Positions 33,154-41,524 of a stretch of DNA of 64,000 nucleotides are shown one piece after another; the stretch's first letter is position 1, and each line of letters starts with the position of its first letter. The position numbers and the translations under genes are program-made. The stretch covers positions 62,001-126,000 of the forward strand of contig NZ_JAHTMW010000021.1 in NCBI RefSeq assembly GCF_026236535.1, in the 5' to 3' direction. Source of the stretch: Streptomyces sp. SKN60 (lineage in GTDB: Bacteria; Actinomycetota; Actinomycetes; Streptomycetales; Streptomycetaceae). The notes under the pieces are model-generated. The model did not search any database. It worked only from the letters and a program-made list of their open reading frames with translations, and had not been told where the DNA came from.

Positions 33154-35556
33154 ATGACCGTAAGGCTCCAGCGAGCCCGCCCCGGCCGCCCCGAGCTCCA
33201 GGCACTCGTCGACGAGCTCGCCGAGCCGCTGGTCGTGCCCGAGGAGACGCTGGGGGAGGAGGAGATCGCCTCCATCGCCCGGGCGGCGGACGCCATGTCT
33301 GTGTACGGGAAGGAGCCCTTCGGCGCCGTTCTGCGTGGCCTGCGGCAGCGAGGCCGTCTGACGATGGAGGAGCTGGCCGAGGCGTCGGGGGTGAGTGTCC
33401 GGGCCATCGGTGACATGGAGCGGGGGCGCAGTCTGGTTCCGCAGCGGCGCACGGTGGTGGCGCTTGCGGAGGGGCTTGGACTCACGGACGACGAGCGGGA
33501 GGCGCTGCTGACCACGGCGCGGGCGGCGCGTCCGACGCGCGCGGTCGCGGTGGCGGGAACGGTCGTGCCGCCGCGATCGGTGGGGGACTTCACGGGGCGC
33601 GAACCGGAGCTGGCCCTCCTGCGGGTGGCCGCCGAACGCGCCCCGGCCGATGGAGGAGCGTCGGTGTGGGTCGTCTCGGGTCCTCCGGGGTGCGGTAAGA
33701 CGACACTGGCGCTGAAGGCGGCGGCGGATCTGGCAGAGAAGTTCCCCGACGGCTGTTTCGTGGTGGACCTGCACGGGGTGGACGGCCCCGTGGACGCGGG
33801 CGAGGCGCTGCTGAAGCTGCTGAAGGCCCTCGGCGTGTCGGACCGCCGGCTGGCAAAGGAGGATCACCAGGGCCGCGCGGGGCTGCTACGGGCGCTGTTG
33901 GGCGACCGCCGGTGCCTGGTTGTCCTGGACAACGCCCGCGAGGAGGGGCAGGTCCGTGCGTTGCTGCCCGCGGGCGGGCGGAGTCTGGTGCTGGTCACCA
34001 GTCGGCGCCCCTTGGCCGGCCTTGAGGACGTCGACCGCCTCCCGCTGTCGGAGATGGCGCAGGACGAGGCGGTCGACCTGCTGCGCCGGATCCTGGGCGG
34101 GGAGCGCGCGGACGCGGAAGCCGGGGCCGTGGCGCGGGTGGCGGAGCTGTGCGGGCGACTGCCGCTGGCCCTGCGGGTGGCGGGAAACTGGCTGACGGTC
34201 CGTTCCGGATGGACCGTCGACCACCTTGTCCGGCGGCTGGCCGACGAGGAACGCCGACTGGGCGCGCTCGCCGCCGGCGATGTACGGGTGGAGGCGGCCT
34301 TCGAACTGTCCTACCGCCAGCTGACCGGCCAGGCCGCGCGGATGCTGCGGCTGCTGAGCCTGGTCCCGGGCCCGGACATGACCGCCGCCTATGGCGCCGC
34401 ACTGACCGCCACCGACGTCTTCGAGGCCGAGGACGTGATGGAGGAGCTCGTCGAGGCCGGTCTGCTGCAGGCCACCTTCACCGGCCGCTACCAGGTGCAC
34501 GACCTGCTGCGGCTGTTCGCCCGCGCTCGGCTCTCCCGCGAGGAGGAACCGGATGAGCGGGAGGCGGCCGAGGACCGCTTGCGCACCTGGCTCCTCGGGA
34601 CGGCGGTCGTCGCCGGCCGCTGGTACAAGCCCGAGTACGGGGCGCCGCCGCCCTCCTGGCAAGGGCTTGTTCCGCTGGAGAGCGCCGAGGAGGCCCGTGC
34701 CTGGCTGCAGAGCGAAGCCCCCTCCTGGCTGGCCGCGCTGCGCGGCGCCGCTCGTCGGGGTGAGCACGCCCAGGTCGTGGAGACCGCCCATGCCATGGAA
34801 TGGTTCGTCAACCTGTGGGTCCACTGGGGCCATTGGCCGGAGGTGTTCCGCTTGGCCGTCGTGTCCGCCACCGCGCTTGACGACCCCGACATGCGGGCCT
34901 TTCACCTCAACATGCGCTCCTGGTCCCTCTCCTGTGAATCCCGGTACAGGGAGGCCGTCGAACAGGCCACCGAGGGGATGCACTTCGCCCGACTTGCCCA
35001 GAACGTTCCCCAACAGGCCTCGGCACTGACGCTGGCGGCATGGGCCCAATCGGAGCTCGGCGAGGTCCAGGAGGCGGCCGACACGTCGCTCGCCGCGATC
35101 GGACTCTACGAAGAGACCGACGACCGCGAGGGCTGGCTCGGTGCCATGTTCACCCACGGCACCTCTCTGCGCCTGCTGGGTCGTGCCGAGGAAGCCCTGA
35201 TCCTGCACCAGCGTGTCATCGCCTTCCTGGACATGCCCGACTGCCCGGTTCGCGGGCGCATCGCCGACATGAACCGCGCCAACACGACTCGCGCACTCGG
35301 TCGCGGCTACGCCGAAGCACGGCGGTGGCGCGAGGCGGCCGACCACTATCGCGATGCTCTGGTCCTGTCCACCCGCATCGGCATTCCCCACATCGAGGGC
35401 AGCACGTTCGTGAACCTGGGAGAGGCGCTGATCGAACTGGGAGAAACCGAGGAAGCCCGCTCCTGTCTCCGTCAGGCCGTCGCCCTCGGCGACGCGATCG
35501 ACGGCAAGGACCTGAAGACCGCGCAGAAGCTCCTGGACACGCTCCCCGCGGAATGA
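33154..35556 (+). CDS. XRE-HTH / NB-ARC (STAND) ATPase / TPR regulator
   Basis: An 800-residue protein. Residues about 55-120 form an XRE-type HTH (LRGLRQRGRLTMEELAEASG, VSVRAIGDMERGRS). An NB-ARC ATPase follows, with Walker A SGPPGCGKTTLALK near residue 178 and Walker B CLVVLDNARE near 254, then the winged-helix AFELSYRQLTGQAARMLRLL. The C-terminal part holds TPR repeats. STAND proteins of this layout are signal-driven switches; Streptomyces has many as regulators of development or secondary metabolism. A defence role cannot be excluded but has no direct support. Confidence 0.85.
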   Translation: MTVRLQRARPGRPELQALVDELAEPLVVPEETLGEEEIASIARAADAMSVYGKEPFGAVLRGLRQRGRLTMEELAEASGVSVRAIGDMERGRSLVPQRRTVVALAEGLGLTDDEREALLTTARAARPTRAVAVAGTVVPPRSVGDFTGREPELALLRVAAERAPADGGASVWVVSGPPGCGKTTLALKAAADLAEKFPDGCFVVDLHGVDGPVDAGEALLKLLKALGVSDRRLAKEDHQGRAGLLRALLGDRRCLVVLDNAREEGQVRALLPAGGRSLVLVTSRRPLAGLEDVDRLPLSEMAQDEAVDLLRRILGGERADAEAGAVARVAELCGRLPLALRVAGNWLTVRSGWTVDHLVRRLADEERRLGALAAGDVRVEAAFELSYRQLTGQAARMLRLLSLVPGPDMTAAYGAALTATDVFEAEDVMEELVEAGLLQATFTGRYQVHDLLRLFARARLSREEEPDEREAAEDRLRTWLLGTAVVAGRWYKPEYGAPPPSWQGLVPLESAEEARAWLQSEAPSWLAALRGAARRGEHAQVVETAHAMEWFVNLWVHWGHWPEVFRLAVVSATALDDPDMRAFHLNMRSWSLSCESRYREAVEQATEGMHFARLAQNVPQQASALTLAAWAQSELGEVQEAADTSLAAIGLYEETDDREGWLGAMFTHGTSLRLLGRAEEALILHQRVIAFLDMPDCPVRGRIADMNRANTTRALGRGYAEARRWREAADHYRDALVLSTRIGIPHIEGSTFVNLGEALIELGETEEARSCLRQAVALGDAIDGKDLKTAQKLLDTLPAE

Positions 35557-35567
35557 GCGCGGCGGGC

Positions 35568-36560
35568 TCAGCCGCAGTGCCGGTGCAGGGCGACGTGCAC
35601 GGTGTCGAGAGCCTGGACGAGGGCGGCGCGGGCGGCGTCCGTGTCGCGGAGCGGATCGAGCACCATGAAGTCGTGGATCGTCCCGTGGTACCGCATGGAC
35701 ACCACCGGTACACCGGCCGCCCGCAGCTTTGTCGCGTACGCCTCACCCTCGTCGCGCACCACGTCGGCCTCGCTGGTGACCACGAGCGCCGGCGGGAGTC
35801 CGGTGAGCTGTTCCAGGGATGCCCGCAGCGGCGACGCGGTGGCCTGGCTGCGGAGTCGTACGTCGGGCAGGTACTGGTCCCAGAACCAGCGCATGGTCTC
35901 GCGGTCGAGGAAGTAGCCGTCGGCGAACTCCTCGTACGAGGGAGTGTCGAGGCCCGCGTCGGTGACCGGGCAGAGCAGCACCTGCTGGAGTAGCCGCACC
36001 CCTCCGCGCTCCTTGGCGAGCAGGGTCAGTGCCGCCACCAGGTTGCCGCCCGTCGAGTCGCCCACGGCGGCCATCCGGCTTCCGTCCAGGCCGATTTCGC
36101 CGCCTCGCTCGCAGACCCACTTCGCGACGGCGTAGCACTGCTCGACGGCGACCGGATACCGCGCCTCGGGGGCGCGCTCGTACTCGACGAAGACCACGGC
36201 CGCGTCCGCGCCGAGGGCGAACGCACGCACCAGACGTTCATGGGTGTCGGCGTCGCCCAGAACCCAGCCGAGACCGTGCAGGAACAACACGACGGGGATC
36301 TCGCCGACGCTGTCGGCCGGCCTGACCACCTGCACCCGTACGTGGCCGGTCGGCCCGCCCGGCAGGGCGAACCACTCCGTGGAGACGGCTTCCTCGTCGC
36401 GAGGGTCGGGGGCGTCCGTGCCCTGGAGACGTGCGAGGTCCAGACGGGCCCGTTCCTGGTCCTGGTCGTGCGCTGACGGCGGGCAGGTGTGCTGGGACAC
36501 GAATACCAGAGTGGGGTGGTCCAGGACCGGTCGAGGGGACGAGGGGACGAAGTCGGTCAC
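35568..36560 (-). CDS. HSL-type alpha/beta-hydrolase, second paralogue
   Basis: A 330-residue esterase-like enzyme. I chose GTG 36560 because GGAG lies 7 bases upstream; an ATG at 36608 in frame has none. Motifs are HGLGW (variant oxyanion), GDSTGGN (nucleophile), VTSEADVVRDE (acid) and TIHDFMVL (His). It closely resembles the enzyme at 16597, including EARYPVAVEQ and FADGYFLDRETMRWFWDQY-like segments. Its C-terminus faces the XRE/NB-ARC gene across 11 bp. Confidence 0.87.
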   Translation of the reverse strand: MTDFVPSSPRPVLDHPTLVFVSQHTCPPSAHDQDQERARLDLARLQGTDAPDPRDEEAVSTEWFALPGGPTGHVRVQVVRPADSVGEIPVVLFLHGLGWVLGDADTHERLVRAFALGADAAVVFVEYERAPEARYPVAVEQCYAVAKWVCERGGEIGLDGSRMAAVGDSTGGNLVAALTLLAKERGGVRLLQQVLLCPVTDAGLDTPSYEEFADGYFLDRETMRWFWDQYLPDVRLRSQATASPLRASLEQLTGLPPALVVTSEADVVRDEGEAYATKLRAAGVPVVSMRYHGTIHDFMVLDPLRDTDAARAALVQALDTVHVALHRHCG

Positions 36561-36698
36561 ACACGATCTCCTGCCGAGAGGGGCTGAAGCGGAAGGGCGA
36601 TTCGGCACACAGGTCCCTGCTCGGGCGGCGGAACGCCGTGCGGCGACTGCCGGGGCCGGGCACTGCCGCCGCAGGCACGGGGCGGCGGGAGCAGGACC

Positions 36699-37763
36699 TT
36701 ACCTGCTGGACGGCGCGAGGCCCGCCCCGTGCCGGTCGGCACCGTGGACACCGGCGGCGTCCACGGGGGCGGTCCCGGGCGCCGAAGGGACAGCCGGGGC
36801 TCCCCCGAGATCCTCCTGGGCGGTACGCAGGTTGCGCCATTCACGGGGGGAGACGCCGTAGGCGGCGCGGAAGGACCGACTGAAGTGGGCCGGGCTGACG
36901 AAGCCCCACCGCTGGGCCACGGCGGACACGGTGGGGGCCGTCCCGCCGCGGCGGCCCAGTTCGCGGCCGCACTCCTCCAGGCGCCGTTGCCGGATGAGCT
37001 GGCCGACCGTGGTCCCCTCGCCCTCGAACAGCCGATGCAGGTACCGGACGGAGATCCGTTGTGCCCGGGCGATGCGCTCCGGCGACAGGTCCGGGTCGCT
37101 CAGGTTCCGGTTGATGTGGTCGCGGACGCGCAGCACCAGATGGCTCGGCGCGTCCGTGTCCGTGCCGCCCGGGTGGGCCCGCTCGGCGACCAGGGTGGCG
37201 AACAGCTCGACGACATTGCCGGCCAGCCGGTCCGCGACGGCCGGCGGGTAGCCGTCGGCGGGGGAGGAGGCCAGGGTGTCGAGGAACGGGAGCAGCATCG
37301 CGCCGAAGCCGTCCCCGGTGCCGATGGCATTGCCCGTGACCTGTCGGATGTCGCTGTCCGGCACGCCCAGTGTGCGGCACGGAAGTTGGAAGACGTGCGT
37401 GGCGAACCGCTGCGGATAGTCGAAGGAGTACGGCCGGGTCGTGTCGTACACCACCAGGTCACCCTCACGCACCTCGGCCCGCCTGCCGTCCTGGACGAAG
37501 GTGGCCGTGCCGGATATCTGGACAGCGACCGCCACCAGCGCCTCGGACGACCTGGCGATGAGCGCCGGCGTGCGGCTGACCCGCTCAGCGTCGGCCTCCA
37601 CGGTGGAGACCTGGAGATACCCGAGACGGTCGGTGGCGATCCGGCCGTCGAACGGCCCGTCACCCCGAGGGGCGACCTCCATCGGCACCAGCGTCCTGCT
37701 CACCGCATCGTTCCAGTACGCGACCTTGTCCTGGTCCGGCACGGAGGCGGTCGTCAACACCAC
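36699..37763 (-). CDS. AraC-family transcriptional regulator
   Basis: A 354-residue regulator. The N-terminal part (WNDAVSRTLVPMEVAP, then a cupin-like sensor to about residue 190) matches the AraC_binding_2 group. The C-terminal double HTH includes ISVRYLHRLFEGEGTTVGQL and WGFVSPAHFSRSFRAAYGVS. I chose GTG 37763 because GGAGAG lies about 9 bases upstream; the longer frame to 38075 lacks a site. It lies 138 bp upstream of the esterase at 36560 on the same strand and may control it. It is the last intact gene inside the island's right edge. Confidence 0.87.
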   Translation of the reverse strand: MVLTTASVPDQDKVAYWNDAVSRTLVPMEVAPRGDGPFDGRIATDRLGYLQVSTVEADAERVSRTPALIARSSEALVAVAVQISGTATFVQDGRRAEVREGDLVVYDTTRPYSFDYPQRFATHVFQLPCRTLGVPDSDIRQVTGNAIGTGDGFGAMLLPFLDTLASSPADGYPPAVADRLAGNVVELFATLVAERAHPGGTDTDAPSHLVLRVRDHINRNLSDPDLSPERIARAQRISVRYLHRLFEGEGTTVGQLIRQRRLEECGRELGRRGGTAPTVSAVAQRWGFVSPAHFSRSFRAAYGVSPREWRNLRTAQEDLGGAPAVPSAPGTAPVDAAGVHGADRHGAGLAPSSR

Positions 37764-38140
37764 GCTCAATTTCTCTCCGCTCAGGGGAAGTGACTCCGGG
37801 GCTGCCGCGGGCAGGAACAGGACGCTGCACCCACCCGGAAGACGGGCCGGTGCCCGGCAAGGCCGGAGACGGCTCGTCGTACGGGCAACGACCTCGCTGG
37901 CGCGCAACCGGACCGCCTCGGCGAGGTCCGGGTTCTCGCCTGCACCGAACAGCCAAGCAGCGGGCCGTTTCCGTCTCCAGGCAGAACCACAGGCAGGAAT
38001 CGGCAGAACACGACGTCCGCCAGATGCCCGGGACCAGCCGGCGATGTACGGGCGGATCGGGCTTTCCGGAGGCACTCCGATGCTGACTTTTGCTGACTTT
38101 GACGGACTCGAACGCCTCTGACCTGCGGAAACGTCAACAG
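37764..38140. other. 377-bp stretch between AraC gene and pirin fragment
   Basis: No gene is supported. It should contain the promoter of the reverse-strand AraC gene. At its right end, 38080-38099 carries TGCTGACTTTTGCTGACTTT, related to blocks at 12086 and 38479. The base after position 38140 leads into the pirin fragment with no upstream pirin sequence, so this marks the inner side of the right junction. Confidence 0.5.
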
Positions 38141-38311
38141 ATCAAGTGGTGGTGGAACTTCGTGGGCCGCACGGACGAGGAGATCCGCCAGGCCCGCGAG
38201 GACTGGATGACCGGCTCCCGCTTCGGCGAGGTGAAGGGTTACGACGGCGACCGGCTGGACGCGCCGGAGGTGCCCCCGACCCAGCTGAAGGCGCGGGGGC
38301 GGGTGCGCTGA
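38141..38311 (+). pseudogene. Orphan 3' fragment of a pirin gene
   Basis: The frame WNFVGRTDEEIRQAREDW through the final KARGRVR and TGA equals the last 55 codons of the pirin gene at 10952-11917, with three conservative or small changes. There is no N-terminal cupin, and upstream sequence is unrelated. A TTG at 38090 opens a 73-codon frame across it, but no ribosome site supports translation. The first 67 bases match the left copy perfectly; the rest differ mainly at silent positions, as expected if the two copies come from different pirin alleles. Confidence 0.88.
38149..38215 (+). repeat. Right copy of 67-bp perfect direct repeat
   Basis: Identical to 11755-11821. With the left copy it bounds a segment of 26,394 bp. 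A short perfect core within two divergent alleles is what site-specific or homologous exchange would leave. Confidence 0.9.
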
Positions 38312-38445
38312 CCTGGGGCTTTCCTCTTTCCGTTCGATGTCGGAGTGGGAGTTGCCCGACCGTGCCTCTGGCTTTCGGCGCGGCTGGGGGAGGGCGTGCA
38401 TCGCTGACTCTCCCGGTCCCGCAGTCGGTGAGGTGCGCTCGCAGA

Positions 38446-38503
38446 GTGTGCTCGTGTGCGATCGGATCTGGTCAGCTGCATGCTGACCTGTTGCTGACTT
38501 TGG
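38446..38503 (+). repeat. Right copy of conserved TGCTGAC-containing block
   Basis: GTGTGCTCGTGTGCGATCGG, then GTCAGCTGCATGCTGACCTG and TTGCTGACTTT, corresponds to 12051-12109 after the intact pirin gene. It shows that the two edges share downstream non-coding sequence as well as the pirin 3' end. Confidence 0.6.
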
Positions 38504-38573
38504 TGACGAGCCATCAGCAAGCGATGTAGGGGGCAGCGCGGCCTGCGGGACCCACTCCCGGCTGGTGTGGGTT

Positions 38574-39737
38574 TCACGGAGACACGGGACCGAACACCAC
38601 CCCCGTCAGGGTCTGGTTGACGTGTCCGAGCCAGCTTTCGCCGTACGTGTGGAAGCCTGCTGTGGGGATGCCGTCCAGCGCGGACGGGAAGGCCGCCGAG
38701 AGGTTCTTGGCGTCCATCTCCAGGCGTCGGAAGCCGCAGTTGAACAGGACGGCGCCCGAGGTGCCGCCGAGGTCCAGGCGTGTCTGGCGGAGGGCGGTGC
38801 GGGTGTCGGCGAGGAGGTTGCCGGAGCGCATCACGTCCACCTCCATGCCGGGCAGGATCTGCGCCCAGAACCGCAAACCGCTGTCAGGGGTGGCCGCCTG
38901 CGGGGTGCGGATCCACGGTTGACCGTCCAGCATGAGGCCGACCGGGTGCTCCATGAAGACATCGACGTCCAGCGCATCGACGGGTACGCCCACGGCGTCG
39001 GCGTACGCCTGGGCCGCCGGCCGTCCGTCGAACTGGTGCACCGTACGGAGGGCAGGGGTGGCGCTCGTCGCGCGCAATACCGTCCCGGCCGGAGTGAACG
39101 AGCAGGTCTTGACGATCCGGAAAGGCACTGCGCTGCGGCACACCATCAGGACCACGCCGTCGTACGACACCTCCGCGCCGATCGCCACCCAGGTCGCCTG
39201 GAGGGCGAAGTCGTCGCCGGCGGAGCCGCCGACGAAGTCCAGCAGGGGTGCGGCGTTGCCGAGCGTGTCGTTGACCTGTTCCTCGGCCGCGTGCACCCCG
39301 TCGACGAGGAGGAAGCCGAAGTGGTGGGCGGGGTCCAGGTGACGGAGCTGGACGCGGATCCGCTCCTCCAGGTCCATCACGGCCTTGGTGGTGCCCTCGC
39401 CCGCGTCCGTGCCGATCGTCCCGAGCACTGCTGCGGCTCCGGTGATCACGTCGTGGGGCAGCGCCACGGCGGAGATGCCGCCGGTGCCGTTGCGCAGATC
39501 GGTGAACTCGCCGGCGGTGGAACAGCCGACGACCGTGGTGCCGGGGAAGCGGCCGCTCAGGGCGGGGGCGAGGTCACCGGGGTCGTACGCGCTGGAAGCG
39601 AAGTACAGCAGTGCGGTGGGAGTGCGTCCGGCCAGGCCCTGGTCGAGGTCGGCGATTAGCCGGGCGACGGCCTGACGGGCGGGGCCTGTGGCGTGGGCGC
39701 GGACGACGCCGCAGGACGGGAGGGGAGGGAAGGTCAT
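38574..39737 (-). CDS. FIST-domain sensor protein
   Basis: A 387-residue soluble protein with FIST_N (ALLYFASSAYDPGDLAPAL, TTVVGCSTAGEF, GGSAGDDF) and FIST_C (AYADAVGV to about residue 345, ending VLFNCGFRRLEMDAKN and FHTYGE). FIST domains are predicted small-ligand sensors, often linked to signalling. ATG 39737 overlaps the stop of the globin gene by 4 bases (ATGA), so the two are made together. No kinase or methyl-accepting domain is fused. Confidence 0.88.
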   Translation of the reverse strand: MTFPPLPSCGVVRAHATGPARQAVARLIADLDQGLAGRTPTALLYFASSAYDPGDLAPALSGRFPGTTVVGCSTAGEFTDLRNGTGGISAVALPHDVITGAAAVLGTIGTDAGEGTTKAVMDLEERIRVQLRHLDPAHHFGFLLVDGVHAAEEQVNDTLGNAAPLLDFVGGSAGDDFALQATWVAIGAEVSYDGVVLMVCRSAVPFRIVKTCSFTPAGTVLRATSATPALRTVHQFDGRPAAQAYADAVGVPVDALDVDVFMEHPVGLMLDGQPWIRTPQAATPDSGLRFWAQILPGMEVDVMRSGNLLADTRTALRQTRLDLGGTSGAVLFNCGFRRLEMDAKNLSAAFPSALDGIPTAGFHTYGESWLGHVNQTLTGVVFGPVSP

Positions 39738-40615
39738 CGGGTCGCCTTGGAGAAGAAGCGCTTCCAGCGTCGCAGCGGGCCTTCGGTCGGGACGGACCCG
39801 GCCGAGGCGATCGGCGCGGCGGTGGGATCGGAGGGGGGAGTGGTGTCGTACGCGTCCATGGCCCGACCGGAGGTGTCCGGGCCGGGGAGAACGGAATCGG
39901 GCGCGAACGACGGCAGGGAGTAGCCCAGGACGAGCAGGATGCGCCGCACGTTGTGGACGGCGGCCGGGTCCGCGTACTGGTCCGGGCGTGGATTGCGGAG
40001 GTCCGTGCCCGTGCGCAGGGCCACGCGCGTGCAGATCGCGGCGAGGGCGCGCTCGTTGTCGGGGAAGTGGCGGGAGCGAAGCTCGGAGAGGACGCCGGCA
40101 AGGGAATCGACGGACCCGCCTGTCATGGACGTGGCACCTGTGTCGAACCCCGGCTCGTAGTGACCGGATCCCGAGCGGGCCGACGCCGAGCCGGACGCCA
40201 GGCTCGCACTCAGCCAGGTGTAGTACGCGACCCAATGAGAGCTGAGCAGCGATCCCCACTCGCCCCTGTGCAGCTCGTGAGCGGCGTCCAGCAACGCACG
40301 CCTGGAGGGGCCGTACCAGGCCTCGGGAAAACCCTTGCGCTGATGGGCGGCGCCCACCCGGCGGAGGGTCGACTCGACGACCTCGGGGGTGTCCTGGGTG
40401 AGTGCCGCCCACAGCACCGAACGCACCAGCCCGTCGCACAGCGGACGTCCGTGCTGGGGAGCCAGCTCCCGGACCGCGGGAACGAGGTCACGCATGCAGG
40501 CGTAGAAGTGCTCAACGAACTCGCGCTCCCGGCGGAAGAGCAGCTGGCAGGAGAACTGCACGGTACGCAGGATCTCGGTGGACGGCCGTGGGGGAGGAGG
40601 ATAGACGTCTGTCAC
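39734..40615 (-). CDS. Globin-domain protein
   Basis: A protein of about 293 residues. Residues about 10-150 form a bacterial globin: FxEHFYACMRDLVPAVREL, then LRRVGAAHQRKGFPEAWYG with the proximal His, then a last helix WVAYYTWLSASLASG. The rest is a Pro/Ser-rich tail ending RWKRFFSKATR. The start is uncertain: GTG 40615 has GGAAG 6 bases upstream, while ATG 40723 in frame would overlap the mftE end. It is co-translated with the FIST gene and is preceded by the motif at 40731. A heme-based gas or redox sensing role is plausible but inferred. Confidence 0.78.
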   Translation of the reverse strand: MTDVYPPPPRPSTEILRTVQFSCQLLFRREREFVEHFYACMRDLVPAVRELAPQHGRPLCDGLVRSVLWAALTQDTPEVVESTLRRVGAAHQRKGFPEAWYGPSRRALLDAAHELHRGEWGSLLSSHWVAYYTWLSASLASGSASARSGSGHYEPGFDTGATSMTGGSVDSLAGVLSELRSRHFPDNERALAAICTRVALRTGTDLRNPRPDQYADPAAVHNVRRILLVLGYSLPSFAPDSVLPGPDTSGRAMDAYDTTPPSDPTAAPIASAGSVPTEGPLRRWKRFFSKATR

Positions 40616-40703
40616 ATCGGCTTCCGGGGTGCTGACGGCGAGGGGATGGGCCCCGCGCCGCACGGTGAGGGAGGACTTCGTGCGGCACGGGGCGGGAGGA
40701 GCA

Positions 40704-41487
40704 CTATGCGCCCGTCGGCACATCCGTAACTGTCTCGATATGAGACATCACCCGTGACGTATGCCGGTCTGCGCTCCTGTGGCCGCACAGGTCACCGAAG
40801 TGGTGGTCGAAGAAGGCGGTCAAGTCCGCGGCCCAGCGGGTCACGACGCTCTCGCCCTTCTCCGCGCTCGCGCCGGTGGGCTCGCCGAGTACGCCGTTGG
40901 GGCTGACAGCCGCCCCCCCGCCGTATGCAGCCGCGACATCAGCTCCGGCAGCGGAGCCGTCTCCCCCGGTTCGGCCGCCGACGTGAGCACCGCGCCCGGA
41001 CGCAGCGCCAGCATCGCCGAGGCTCCGTACGCCCCGCATGACTGCCGTCGACCGGGCCGCTCGGCAGCCACGAGTGGACCCGGCGGCCCTCCGCGCGCAG
41101 GCGGCCGACCGCCCGGCACAGCGGGATGACGTTTCCGCCGTGCCCGCACACCAGCAGTACGCCCGCGAACGCGTCGGACGAGCGGACCAGTTCGATCACC
41201 AGGAGTTCGAACGCCCGCTGCCCGAGGGAGAGCGTGCCCGGGAAGCCGGCGTGCTCGCCGCTCGACCCGTACGGCACCGCAGGCGCGAGCACGGTGTGGG
41301 AGCGGGCCGCCGTCAGTCGCCCGGCCAGGGCGAAGGCGACGTCCGTGTCCACCGACAGGGGCAGGTGAGGCCCGTGCTGTTCCGTCGCGCCCAGCGGGAC
41401 GACGAGCACCGCGCGCGGCGCGAGGTCCGCGACCTCGGGCCAGGTCAGGTCCGCGAGCCGCCGTACCGACACCTCCGGTGTTCTCAT
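40704..41487 (-). pseudogene. mftE: mftE, mycofactocin creatininase-family peptidase, two frameshifts
   Basis: MftE removes the C-terminal dipeptide core from the modified MftA peptide. The N-terminal part is clear: LVVPLGATEQHGPHLPLSVD with metal-binding Glu and His, and VCGHGGN. The frame breaks near 41022 (after HAGRTE; a one-base loss restores SAMLALRPGAV) and again in a seven-C run at 40913-40919 (a one-base loss restores AVSPNGVLGEPTGASAE). The last frame ends at 40704 after WAADLTAFFDHH and a tail that contains the regulatory motif of the next gene. All pieces align to one family, so the breaks are recent or are sequencing errors. Confidence 0.8.
40731..40747 (-). promoter_or_regulatory. 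Inverted-repeat regulatory motif upstream of globin-FIST
   Basis: TGTCTCGATATGAGACA is a perfect 6-bp inverted repeat with a 5-base spacer. Together with the adjoining GTAAC it matches 49083-49104 upstream of the aldehyde dehydrogenase at 19 of 22 positions. It lies 116 bp from the chosen globin start, inside the last codons of mftE. It is the likely binding site of the AcoR-like activator encoded at 49073. Confidence 0.6.
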
Positions 41488-41524
41488 CGTCGTACTCCAC
41501 CTCTCGTCTCGGTGTTCTCGTTCG

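Noticed and set aside
33154..35556. Reading the XRE/NB-ARC/TPR protein as an antiphage system
   Set aside because: STAND architecture is compatible, but there is no effector domain and no neighbouring defence gene; a regulator is the simpler reading.
38095..38110. tRNA 3'-end remnant near the right junction
   Set aside because: On the reverse strand GTTCGAGTCC resembles a T-loop, but no acceptor or T-stem pairing or full cloverleaf can be drawn.
38090..38311. 73-codon gene starting at TTG
   Set aside because: Its only recognisable part is the pirin tail, with no ribosome site; it is better described as a gene fragment.
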